NCBI GenBank assembly: GCA_032718565.1
Contig: JAVGVS010000023.1
Location: 1,988,493-2,052,492, forward strand
Source of the DNA: Distichodus sexfasciatus
Lineage: Eukaryota > Chordata > Actinopteri > Characiformes > Distichodontidae
Length of the DNA stretch: 64,000 bases
Direction: 5' to 3'
Positions 1 to 11,606 of the stretch are shown here, piece after piece (the first letter of the stretch is position 1; each line of letters starts with the position of its first letter). Under the pieces are notes generated by a model. It was given only the letters and a program-made list of their open reading frames with translations, searched no databases and was not told where the DNA came from. A program made the position numbers and the translations under genes.

Positions 1-449
1 AAATAACAGTTTTTCATTATTTTAGAAACAATGTTTGTTGTTTAAAACCTTTTTGTACTGTCAAATATTTATGTCAATCTAGCATATGTGAGTGTGCATT
101 CTTTTTTGCCACTAGGCTTTAATTAGGCAGTGACTCTCGGTGGAGGTAATTAGAAAAGATGTTACATCTCAATACATTCTCCAGTGAGCAGCAAATTGTT
201 TCTGCATAGCAAGAGCACAATCCAAATCATCTCATTACTGCTCACATCTCATATATACCCATCATGTAAAAAAAAAAACTTGCAGAGGGATTGTTCCATT
301 GTTGGGTGGAACATCAGTGCTAATGCTAATCTCTTCATTTTAGTTTTCTTTTTCTCAGTCAAAGTGTTGTTACAAACATTCTGTAATAAACAACAAAGAG
401 TAATCTAAACTCATACATACACACACACACACACATACACATATATATA

Positions 450-955
450 CAGTACTGTGCAAAAGTTTTAGGCAGGTGTGAAAAATGCTGTAAACAAAGA
501 ATGCTTTGGAATGGAAGTGTTAATCATTTATTTTCATCAATCAACAAAATGCAGTGAATGAACAAAAGAGAAATCTAAATCAAATCAATATTTGGTGTGA
601 CCACCCTTTGCCTTCAAAACAGCATCAATTCTTCTAGGTACACTTGCACACAGTTTTTGAAGGAACTCGGCTGGTAGGTTGTTCCAAACATCTTGGAGAA
701 CTAACCACAGATCTATAATCCTATAATCCTACAAAATAATATAATGACTACAAAATAATATAATGACTATAATCCTACAAAATCCCTGACTTTGTGCAAG
801 TGTACCTATAAGAATTGATACTGGTTTGAAGACAAATGGTAATAATACCAAATATTGATTTGATTTAGATTTTTCTTTCGTTTGCTCACTTTGCATTTTG
901 TAAATTGATAAAAATAATCATTATTTATATTTTTGAAAGCATTTTTATGAAAGCA
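450..955. mobile_element. Fold-back fragment of a Tc1-like transposon
   Basis: CAGTACTGTGCAAAAGTTTT at 450 is the terminal repeat of a common teleost Tc1-like family. The arm continues with AATCAATATTTGGTGTGACC and CAATTCTTCTAGGTACACTT to about 714. The stretch from about 795 to 950 is the inverted copy of the same arm. The transposase region between is missing and replaced by a short repeat (ATAATCCTACAAAAT). The right terminus has been lost where a GATA array begins. Non-autonomous. Confidence 0.75.
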
Positions 956-958
956 TAT

Positions 959-1039
<81 letters not shown>

Positions 1040-1042
1040 GAT
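956..1042. repeat. GATA tetranucleotide microsatellite
   Basis: About 20 tandem copies of TAGA/GATA directly abut the truncated end of the Tc1-like fragment. Confidence 0.95.
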
Positions 1043-2170
1043 ATATTCCAGTAATGAAGTAATGAACAAAACACTTTTTGAATTATGAATTTATTATGAA
1101 CTAATCATGTTAAATATAACAATTGATTTACTATATGGTTCACTATTCGATTAGGAAAAAGGTTTTTTTAATCAACTTTTATTTCTAGTGCCGCATGTAG
1201 TAGACTGTTGTGGTCACTTCTCCTCACATCCCATTAAATACCATCAGATTTCCATAACTTTTAAAAATAAAAATTAACATTTTTATCAGATCTCTTAAAA
1301 TACTGACAATCTACAGCTTTACTAACTGCTTATGAGATTGAATAAAGTTTTTCTAAATTCATATCCCCTTTGGTTAATAATTTTTTATTTCTAATTTAGG
1401 CGAAACAATGAATCACTTTGAGGTCCACTTGATGCATGAAATATTTTATGCATAACGCTAATCATTACTGCAGCATGTACAGATTTTAGAATGCTAAATA
1501 TTATGTAGGTTTTACTCTTATTCAACTAGATTGTTTTGCCTGAAGCAATTTATATTGGATATCCATGTGTGTTCTCAGATTGTAGCTTTAGCCAGGGGAT
1601 GCCTTCCTGGAGCAATCCAAATTAACAGCCCATTAAAGGGAAATGAAAGATGTAACACACTTTCTAATTACCTCACCAGCATGCCTAGAATCAGCCTCTG
1701 CATTTCAAGAGTTTTTGCCAGTGGGTCTGAAAGCCTAATAATTATTCATTAAACAACTCCCAAAATAATACTTTTTACAGAGCCTCATTTTCGAACCATG
1801 TTCAATTTCAAAAAATAAATACATGAGAATATCCTTAGGATTGTCTGTGAAGTATATTAATATTAATTTGAGATCCTATGCCCAATTAATTGAATACATT
1901 AAATAAATAAAATTGCACATTCTCATTTGCTACTTCTTGTTTAGACTTTAGATATTATAGTTTATTTATGTATCTGTATTCTATGTGCCATTTTTGGATT
2001 CATTTTTGGTTTATAGGTGAGACAACGAAGTTTACTTTGATTTGTAGGATTCTAGATATAAGTGCCCTACATTATACTTGGGATTAGTCAAATTCCTGAA
2101 CATTTATGTATTTTAGGATAACTATTTACATCTAGTCATTATGGAAGCCAATGGATGTATTTTACAAAAT
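1043..2170. other. Intergenic, no gene seen
   Basis: AT-rich DNA. The part at about 1560-1760 is less repetitive and of mixed composition, as conserved non-coding elements often are, but that cannot be tested here. Confidence 0.4.
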
Positions 2171-2590
2171 GTGTGTGTGTGTGTAATCACAGTAATGAAA
2201 ATGTAAGTGTGTGTGTGTGTGTGTGTGCACGTCTGCATGTCCACATGCATGAATGAGTGCATCTGTGTGGAACGCCTATGCAAAGCCTCCTCCTCCTCCT
2301 CCTTGTCTCCTCTGAGACAAGGCAATTACCAACAGTTAATTATAATTTATGTTGATGTACAGCACTGGGCACATAAAAAGATGTCATGATGCTTTGATGA
2401 ATGTAACATGCTCTCTATCTGAGAATGTCTCACTCTATCTAAGCGGAGCAAAAAATACTGTATATATTCTCCCAAGCACCCCAGTCACTCTCACAAGAGC
2501 ATGCACACTTCTGTGGGCACTTGTGTGCGTACATGCATAATTGCATGCGTTAAACTGTGTGTGTGTGCGTGTGTGTGTGTGTGTGTAAGT
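2171..2590. repeat. GT-rich microsatellite cluster
   Basis: GT runs at about 2171-2184, 2209-2228 and 2557-2586, separated by unique sequence. Short CA and CT arrays follow at 2921-2945 and 3020-3200. Confidence 0.85.
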
Positions 2591-3544
2591 ATGAGAGAGG
2601 AGGGAGGTGTTACTCAGCGCATTAAAGGAGCAGTCAGCCTCAAATCTGCTCTCAGCTACAGCTGCCACCCACACGGACACGTGCGTGAACATAAGCACAC
2701 ACCCCATCATTAAAAGTCACGCAGCGCGATCCGACAGTTACGGGATTAAAAATGAGACAAAACGAGTCGTAAAAACCTGACTGTTAAAGGCGCTCCGGTT
2801 TATTTGAAATGACACTCAACATGAACCGGTTTTGAGAGTGCTGTTAGACAGCCAGTGCTTACACACACCTGAGCACAAGGCCTTGTAAATTGCCCATACC
2901 TAAGTAAACGAAATGTTCATACACACACACACACACACACACACAGACTGCTGAGCAACACTGATCACTGACAGTGCTCCCAAGAGCAAGCTGCAGCCTC
3001 AGATGACAGACGTAGCCTCATTACCCCCTCTCACTCACTCCCTCACACACACGCTCTCTCCACGCACACACTCTTCGCTAACTACCCCTAAGCTCTGTGT
3101 GTGTGTCTTTCACTCTCTAACTCTCTCTCACGCACACATTTTCCCCAGCTCTCCTCTCTATGTCCCCATAAACTCTCTCTGCCACACATACACACACACT
3201 CTCACTACTCACTCGGCTCTTCACCTCGTCCACCTCTGCAGGGGGAAACAGGCCCTCTCCTGCTACAGTTCTGGTCACCATGGCAACAGCCAATTGAGAG
3301 GAGAGAGCTGCCAGCAGAATACCAGGAGAGCAGGAACACAGCATGAGACGAACAACGGAACGAGAGAGAGATTAAGAGAGAGGAGCGAGAAGGGGGCTAA
3401 ACGGGTCAAAGGGATGGAAGGGTTGAAGGTCAACTCATGTTTATTATTCTAGAGTGATAAACATGCAGACGCTATATGCAAACGTGGAAACACGCACATA
3501 TATGTTTGCTTGTATGCATGTATGTAACTAGAATAATAAACATC

Positions 3545-3722
3545 AGTAAGGAAGCGTTACTCTTTTCACCCCTGTATATAGTAAGGAAGCGTTACCCTTT
3601 TCACCCCTGTATATAGTAAGGAAGCGTTACCCTTTTCACCCCTGTGTATAGTAAGGAAGCGTTACTCTTTTCACCCCTGTATATAGTAAGGAAGCATTAC
3701 CCTTTTCACCCCTGTGTATAGT
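3545..3722. repeat. 35-bp minisatellite, five copies
   Basis: The unit AGTAAGGAAGCGTTACCCTT followed by TTCACCCCTGTATAT is repeated five times in tandem with a few substitutions (ACTC/ACCC, ATAT/GTAT, GCG/GCA). Confidence 0.92.
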
Positions 3723-4075
3723 CAAGGCCACGTACACTGGCAGCCTCGCACCTCTCCCAGCAAAACTGTTGCAAATACAGTAAGAGATTTCAACTGTTGA
3801 TTTCGTTTGCTTGCATAGGAGGTACGCAATGAAGCAAATAAGTCAAATTTGATGTTATTCTAAGTTCAGAAATTGATTCAAGGTAACTTGGGAGTTGATT
3901 TTAGCGGATTTCATTACAGTTGACAAGTAAGTCAAGTCAAAGTAAACTTTGTCAACTCTGCTGTATACAGAGATGTGAGACGACGTGGCTCCAGTTTTAA
4001 CAGTACAAAGAACATAAAACAAGGAACAAAGAACAAATAATGCACATAAACAATATATAAATAGAATATAAAATA

Positions 4076-4325
4076 TGTGACTCCGCATGGCAAAACCAGT
4101 CGCTTGTCGCAACGGAGGTTTACGAGAAAAACGACCGTTTATGTTGCGTGGGGTAAAATTTGAGACAGTGGAAGGTCTATACTGTACTGCTGTGAATAAA
4201 TTTCCCTGAAAAACTTACCCTTTCCATCCTAAAAACGTGACTTTCTTGAGGTGAGGAATTCAATTCCAGCAGAATGTTAAAAGTTTCTGTTTTGACCGCT
4301 CTACTTCAATATTTACGGTAAATCC
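4076..4325 (+). mobile_element. Truncated copy of the TGTGACC inverted-repeat element
   Basis: The left end TGTGACTCCGCATGGCAAAA and about 250 bases of body match the full element at 46019-46668, with a roughly 30-base internal deletion. Similarity stops at GGTAAATCC and the right inverted repeat is absent. It continues into a short CTAACCCTAACCCT run. Confidence 0.75.
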
Positions 4326-4488
4326 TAACCCTAACCCTGGCTATTGTCATCAAGGACTGAAAGCTCTGCCACCTGTAGCCAAGGTCGTAGTTACAACACA
4401 CACCTGCTGGGCCACAATGCTGCTCGACCACCTGGAACACTGTCTTCACAGCATGTGGTATCTGTGAGCCTCCAACTAGGGTGACGCC

Positions 4489-5538
4489 TAGGGTTGGGTA
4501 CCTTTCACATCTGAACCAATATCAGGTGTTCGGTACCGATACTCAACGGTACTTCATTTCACTACCTTGCTCTGACTCTGTAATACCTGGTTTGTATCAA
4601 CATAAAAATACCATCCATCCATCCCATCCATTTGCTACCACTGTTCCGCCATAAAAATACAGTAATAATAAATAAGCCTCTCTCTTATTCCAAACGTTTC
4701 TTATGCTACAACCACAATATAAATTTATAACAGTTTTTATAAAAATATCCCAAAACAATAAAACACATAGATCACTAATCACCTATAGCTGCAGGGGTCA
4801 TTGTTGTAATTGTTACAGGCGCTGTAGTTGTAGCTTTAAGAGCCTGTATCAACAAAAACACTGCTTAGTTACAAAAAGCGTCATCGGGCACTTCCGCGTT
4901 CCTTCTTATTTCATGCAAACATTGTAATGTGTTCCTTAGAGTCATGAACGCGCTTGGCGCTCTGAACACTGAAGCTCCTAGGATTTGTATTAAAAATAGG
5001 CGCTGCGAGCGAAAAAATCACCGCGACCTCATCCGCTGTAAATATATTTGATGTTTAATGAGGTGTTTCCTCAAGTTCGACATATTACTAGCCCCAGTTC
5101 TACATTTTGCGTGGCAAATGTTCCATGTTGCACTGTTTGCGTCTATTTTAGTAAAGTGCAGTCACACAGTCAAATGCTTTCGGCTTGTCGCCATGTTTAT
5201 AGATTTCCATGCAGTTTCTCCCCACCATCACTTTCTTCCCCTGGCAACCATTGCCATGGTAAACAAAACATGCACTAAAGCTTAAATAGCAAATGGAAAT
5301 TTAACTGCAGTGAATATCTATCTGTTTCTATCCTATTGCTGCTGTAAATGTAAATTGTATTGAAATGCTGAGATAATGCAAACTTTCACCCAGTTTCGTA
5401 TGTCCCGCTCAGCTCGTGCAAGCCGTTGCTGACGAGCGTGTGACTGTACTGAAATTTGGCACCATTTGATTTGACGTGAACCAATACGCAGTAATACAGA
5501 CATCATTCTGTCGGTACCTGTAAAAGTACCCAACCCTA
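4489..5538. mobile_element. Non-autonomous hAT-type element, 1050 bp, with 8-bp target duplication
   Basis: Terminal inverted repeats TAGGGTTGGGTAC (13 bp) bound the element. The 8-bp direct repeat GTGACGCC flanks it exactly (4481-4488 and 5539-5546). Eight-base duplications are the mark of hAT transposition. No transposase frame is present. Confidence 0.9.
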
Positions 5539-6106
5539 GTGACGCCCCATCATCAAACTGGCACAAATACATCTTCATTTTCGCTCATCAAGGTCAAAGA
5601 CTAGAATCGACATGTCCAGTCAGAAATCTTTTAGTACGCTGATCATACTAATCATGTTTCTGTCTGGTGATGAAGGTCGATGAAGCCATAGACGTAAGAC
5701 GTCACAGTATAATGAATGAAAAGAGCAGAGCACTACTTTCTGACTACATTTACCCTCTCTGTGTTGGTGGCAGTTGTTCTTGCTCCAACTAAACCTTCTA
5801 GAAATATTGTCTCATTTTGCAGCACAGTATATTTTGTGTTCCAAAGAGAGATGAGAATCTCAAATGCTTGCAAATAGCAAACCTACCTTGTAAAGGGCAA
5901 CAGTGCAGAATAGTGCAAGGTGGAGTTCATAAAGATAGAGAGTTTACGCCAATGATGATCTAATGTCACCAGAGCATTACAGTTCCTAATAGGTATTTGT
6001 ATTGTCTCTTATCCTTGATGTCTGCATCACTCGATTTACCAACTGTGGATTAAGCTTAAGCTTGTCTGTTCTCTCTGGCTCACAGGACTAGGCATCCTCA
6101 CAATGG

Positions 6107-6425
6107 CGTTTTGGTGGCGTGAAGGTTGGGCCTTCGCCCCCGGGATCAGAAGGTTGCCGGTTCGAATCCTAGACCGGTAAAGTTAAGTACCATCCAAGGT
6201 ACCATCCCCACTCACTGCTCCCCGGGCGCTGCCCTTGTTAGCTGCCCACTGCTCCTTCATGGATGCAAATACAGAGGTCGGAGCAGTTGGAGGTGAAATG
6301 GTAGGGTGTTTGCCCTGTGATCGGAAGGTGGCAGGTTCAAATCCAGGACCGGTAAAAGTTACCACTGAGCTACTCATGAGCAAGGTACCGTCTCCAACGA
6401 ACCTGCGGTTCAGCTACTTTGGGTT
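6107..6425 (+). repeat. tRNA-like SINE, two copies in tandem
   Basis: The first copy carries a Pol III B-box-like GGTTCGAATCC, then GACCGGTAAAGTTA, GGTACCATCC, CTGCTCCCCGGGCGCTG and CTGCCCACTGCTCCTTCA. A second, partial copy starts again near 6278 with GATCGGAAGGTGGCAGGTTC and runs to the same GAGCAAGGTACCGTC block. Other copies of this family occur throughout the window. Confidence 0.75.
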
Positions 6426-7174
6426 ATGAAAGACTGAAAATCCTTTTTTGCTTGTTTAAAAGGAGCAAAATGAGCAAAAATCAGTTGGTATCATCTTTCT
6501 GCTACAGGTACATAACTTGTTAGGGCTTGCAAACCCATGCAAAAGTGTAGACTGACACCATCTTCTTGTCCATCGCTTTTACAGGAAGCACTAAAGTTTA
6601 TAGTTTTCACTGATCACCTATACAGTATATCAAAGAGTCTGAGAGTGTGCAGTTTCATAATCAGATAGAGGACGGCACCTATACCTCTGACAAACCTCAC
6701 CAAGAAAGCGTATCTGATGAGATAAGAGTCGTTCAGCTAAAAGCTCCCTCATGAGCTGAGATCAGACTTTTGCTTAATTAAATTGACGACACCTTTTTCA
6801 ACCCACGTCCCAAAAGGCCACAGTTACAACAATACCCCTGTATCTGAATAGTCCAACACCTCAATAACACCTTCTGATTAAGTTAAGAACGGAGTTCGAC
6901 ACAAAAATAACATATACTGTACATTCTAGCCTTCGAGTCCCCTCCTCTCCTGGGGTCTCATTTAAACTCACAAAACCAGAGCAGAAAGATGCGTGTGCCA
7001 TTTTCTATGTAATTGTCGCAATCTATAAACTTAAGAGCAGGAAGCACGAAAACATTTGATACAAATTTGGGAATTTGGTGAATTTATGCTAAAATGAGGG
7101 GAAAATGTGTCATTTTGACATATAATGACATATATGACATATAATGATACCTGGTGGTAGTGAACCGCAATATT

Positions 7175-7440
7175 TAACTTCACTGAAAGATCCCATATTA
7201 TGAAAAAATTCACTTTTTCTGTTCTTTGGACATCCATTTGGGTCTGTACTGCCTCTACACACACCTAGTTTGATTAAACATTGTCAGTTGTGTAAGTATT
7301 AATTTACTAATGTCAGAAATCATGTGCTTGAACAAGCCATTTAGATTTCTCCTCTACTTCTACATCACATTAGGGGACATTTGAATAACTCCACCCTCCT
7401 GTCTGAGAAGCTCCGCCCACCAGGTAGAACTGCTAGCACT
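7175..7440. repeat. Possible dispersed fish repeat
   Basis: The run with GATCCCATATTATGAAAAAA and CTCCGCCCACCAG looks like a common teleost interspersed repeat. I recognise its style but cannot name the family, and its ends are not defined. Confidence 0.3.
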
Positions 7441-9354
7441 TCCTGATTCGTATATGTATAATATAATATGGCATTTTTAATGATAACCGTATGTTTGTAA
7501 TTTGAACAGTTGTCAACTCAAATCAAACTACAATTTAACAGTTCTTCAGAGCCATCTTGCTGAAGACTTGAAGTGTAAATTTAATACTGGTACACATTAA
7601 GACATGACTGGAATTTTGAGATTATTTGGACAAATTGTGAAATAATCAGTCTGATTGCAGAAATTATATCAACTGTGTGGTGAGAGACTCACGAAACAAG
7701 AGGCTGATTCACATGCACACACTTCTAGGTAGAGCAAGATTTTTTTAAGCAAGCCATTGTCGACCTTTGTGCATACATATGCTTTTTTAGTATCAGTATT
7801 ATGCAGTGTTTTATTAGCGAGACCCCAGGTGTCTAAAACTCCTGCTTCATCAAAATCTCTGAATCCACAGAACTGATTCTGTTCGCAGTAACCGTCCATG
7901 CAGATGGTAGGCTGTTCTCCCATATGCAAGGTCCTCTCTCTGATCAGGCCTCATTCCAATAGCTAATCCACCTCCACGTGTTACAAACGTAACACTTTCT
8001 CATTACCACATTTCTAAGAACAATAGTGGTGTTAGTCTTCCTCCTCTTCTCTAGTCAATTTCTATAGTAAGATTCTCTATCCTTGTCTTTTCTGTCAGGA
8101 ACTCACTCATGTTATTTAATGGTAATGAAACATTTGTCACTTGGTCCATTTTTACCAAGAGGGCTGGGTTCAGCCTAGTCTGTCCAGATATCAGTCAGTC
8201 AGTCAGTAATGGATGGTGCACTGCTGAGCATTCTAAGAATTTCTCCATCACTCTATTCCTCCAAGACATCAAAGGGGAGACCTCGAAAAGTCATAACAGC
8301 CTGTAGCATGTCACCTATTCAGCCCATCCCTGATAGCGCTCTTTCATCAGTTTCAGATTTCCCTGGTTTCCTGTTATCAGCAGTCTCTGAGCTCCCATTT
8401 CCATGTGAATTGAGATGAAACTCTGAATCAAACTCATCAGAACTGGATGAGGAACATTCTCGCAATGTTTTACTTAGTGTTAATTGAAAAAGCAGACAAA
8501 TGGTGCTGAATCAAAGTATTCACAGATGTGGAAAAAGTACACAAAAAGAATCAGACTTGAAAACTTACCACTAAACCCCATAATCATGACCACAAAACTT
8601 TAAAAACAATAAGCACAACTTTGAAAAGTTTAAACTGAGTTGGACACATACACACTCTTAAAAAAAATATACAAACAAAACGTTGCAACATTGTTTGATG
8701 TTGGGGTGTATTCCGTCTCTTTACTCAGCAGAGCAGATAGGTACAGCGCTCTTACAGCAGGATGAAAAATACACTGAGAACGTAGACACAGACATTACGT
8801 TACTCTTGTACTGATGCAACTTTCTTCTGTCTGCACAAAGTATCACGCCAGTACTCGTACGCCAACATTTGAACCATAAAATATGCAAATGGTGTGATGA
8901 TAATGATTCGGTTGATGAGATACGTCATATACGCTAAAAATACAGTGAAAACCAAATTGGATGTGTTCCATTTGCCACAGGAGAGTAGAACCTTTTTATC
9001 TGAATTTTCTGTCTCAAGTTACTGACCCTGTTTGCTTTTCTGTGCAGCTAACTAGGCTAATCATTTATTTTTAGAAACATCAACCAGCCAATTTAACATC
9101 GCCACTTGATAAACAACACATAGCGTGGTATTTCATGTATAACATGTAGTAACACATCTATCGACTACACCAACACTGTATTATGTACACAGCTGACCAA
9201 GTTAGACACAACACTAAAGTGCTAAAAATGTGTTAAGAAAAAAAAAAAAAATGCTGAGTAGTCGGGGTCCTCTGTGCTGCGCCAACATATTTGGTTGGAT
9301 GTCCGAGAAGCGGGATGGAAAACGACTCGGCAACCAAGTGGCAACGGCAAATGG

Positions 9355-9527
9355 AACACCATATGACCTCTGCATTTGGTCCATCAGTGAAGAAAGCAGT
9401 GCTTGGGGACGGTACCTTGCTCATACTGTAAGTACCTCAGTGGTACCTTTACCAGTCTGGGATTCAAACTGGTGACCTTCCGATCATAGGGCAAACTCCC
9501 TAAGCGTTAAGCTAACAACTGCTCACT
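9355..9527 (-). repeat. tRNA-like SINE copy, reverse orientation
   Basis: The reverse complement contains the same blocks as the SINE at 6107: B-box region, CCAGACTGGTAAAGGTACCA, GAGCAAGGTACCGTCCCCAA and ATGCAGAGGTCATATGG. Confidence 0.7.
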
Positions 9528-9880
9528 CACGTAACTCACGTAAAAGTGCATTAGTTTTTACATCACTTCAGTCAACCAATCTATGGTAAAAGCCTGTAAT
9601 CCAAATCACTTCTGCCTTGCATGTCACAGATAAATGAATCACATAGTCTGAAAAGGCAGCAAAATTTCTCAATCATAGCACTGTATAGTGTATGTCTTGC
9701 CTGAGTCCCTGGCTTGTCCAGTAGCTATGGCAGGTTTCTCTCTTCCGTAACCAATTCAACTCATTTTCTTGCTCAGAAGCTCAGAATGAAAAATGGAGAA
9801 TGGACATAGACTTACACTAAGCAAAACCCTGCGCAGATGCAAAGGGAAAATACTTTTTAAAAGCACGTGAGAAGCTCATT

Positions 9881-10044
9881 GTGGCAAACTTCCGGTGGCC
9901 TTCTAGCAAACTTTATGAAAACTTCACCTGGCAAATGTCACCAAATGTTCAGTTTGCAAATTGTTTTGGCAAATCACTGGCAAATACATTTGACACTACA
10001 GGCAATTTGCCATTGTTGCCAGAAGATTGCCGCAAGTTTGCCAC
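9881..10044. mobile_element. Small MITE-like palindromic element, 164 bp
   Basis: It begins GTGGCAAACTTCCGG and ends CCGCAAGTTTGCCAC, which are inverted repeats of each other with one mismatch. The interior is made of recurring TTGCCA/TGGCAAAT words. No clear target duplication. Confidence 0.55.
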
Positions 10045-10539
10045 TAGTGGCTGACTTACGGCATTTAAAGTCATGGAGTTGATCAATTATTGGTGGTCAC
10101 AGATTATGACTGCTGGAAGCGGCTATTAATCATAATTACTGTATATAGTGGTCAGGATTAGGAATGGTGCAAAGTCGACTTTCTAATTTCTCAATTAACT
10201 GCTTTTAATCATCATTCGAAACGGTCTACTCCTGGATATCACAAGACATTGGCTAAATAATTTAGAAAAATTTTGATCAATTAATGTTACTTTTTCAGCA
10301 CTTTATTGCACTTTACCAAAAGCAAAGACAACCGACAAGCTTTCTTTTTGATCAAAATGTCACTCCATCAACTACCAGAGACTGCTTAATCTTCATGAAA
10401 CTCCCACCTTTTAGTTACCTAGACAACTTGGACAAAAGGGACTCATCCAGTTCTGTCAGTGTGACAGTTCTGTTGTTCAGGACTGGGTTAGTGTGGTTGA
10501 TTCCAAAAAGAATTCAACATTTGTTATAGAGAAATGTAC

Positions 10540-10665
10540 AGTCGTGGCCAAAAATGTTGGCACCCCTGCTTTCAAGTCAGATAACACACCACTTCTTCCA
10601 GAAAAAACTGCGGCAATTACAAATGCTTTGGTATTGTCATGTTTATTTCTTTGGTTGGAAAAGTA
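10540..10665 (+). mobile_element. Tc1-like terminal fragment
   Basis: ACAGTCGTGGCCAAAAATGT followed by TGGCACCCCTG matches the end of a widespread fish Tc1-like family (consensus about ACAGTCRTGGCCAAAAGTKT). AGAAAAAACT, GCAATTACA and CATGTTTATTTCTTTG follow in family order. The opposite end is missing. Confidence 0.6.
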
Positions 10666-11544
10666 ATGGGGATGTAGACACATACTTTCCCTCTTTGCTC
10701 CTCTCATTCTCACCCTATAGAATGAACATAAGGTCTCAAGTCTTTGAGGTGACCAGCTGGTTGCTAAGGAGACAGGAATATGAGGCAAGAGAGGGAGAGT
10801 TGTACATCTCCAGTTGTCTTTGTGGCCAGACAAAAGAGGGAGTGTAGTTAATAGGGATTGGATGGAAGTACAGCACAGGCCCTCACATCTGTTTTCCATT
10901 GAGGCATGACACACCAGAGTGCTCTAATAAACAGCATCTACTTATGAGCCTTTCAAAAACAGGCATGCACTCTCGCACTCACACTCACACACATACAGAA
11001 AATGTCAGTCACTCTGGATTAAAAGCAAAAAATGTACTTGTAAATATGTGAATGTATAAATTATTCATTGTGTCTCTATATTAATAAATATTAATTAGAA
11101 AGCAATTACTTTCTCGATGTGAGCTGAAAAACTTCTCAGACACACTGAAGGCCGAATGAGTTTCAAACTTTCGACAATCAAGTCTCATATTTGCACATTC
11201 CCTAGATGTCTGTCCAAGGCCAATGCTTTACACTGCTCGGAATCAATGTCATAAAACTTTAAATACTGCTAAGGTTTCCCCTGATTTTAGAAATTTACAC
11301 CTGTGAGCCCAAAATTGAACCAAAATGTCATCCATCCATCAAAGTAATCGCTAGGAACAAATGACTTCAAACATTTCAAACAGGAAGACCCCTATATTTG
11401 CAAGTTTTGAAACCAGAATGCACCCTGAACGCAGAAAAACAAAAAATTTCTATGTAGCTATATCTAAGATTGTGGCCAAAACTAATACTGCAGTCAAATT
11501 TAAAATAAGTGTAGTGTGCTGTTTCCCCTCCCCCTCCTCCCCAG

Positions 11545-11606
11545 ACTCGAGGTTGCCAGAAAGGTTGGCGGATCCTCCGAAAACTGATCTACAAGGAGCT
11601 ACCATG
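11545..11606 (+). other. Candidate orphan exon, 62 nt
   Basis: A long polypyrimidine tract TTTCCCCTCCCCCTCCTCCCCAG ends at 11544 and a consensus donor ATG|GTAAGT begins at 11607. The 62 bases between them are open in a frame reading TRGCQKGWRILRKLIYKELP. The strong signals on both sides suggest an exon on the plus strand, opposite to all the other genes. No partner exon is visible and the peptide is not recognised. Confidence 0.3.

Noticed and set aside
4321..4338. Telomere-like CTAACCCTAACCCT run
   Set aside because: Only two to three units at the edge of a truncated transposon; too short to be an interstitial telomere.
6159..6170. Functional tRNA gene suggested by GGTTCGAATCC
   Set aside because: There is no cloverleaf around it; it is the B-box-like part of a SINE copy.
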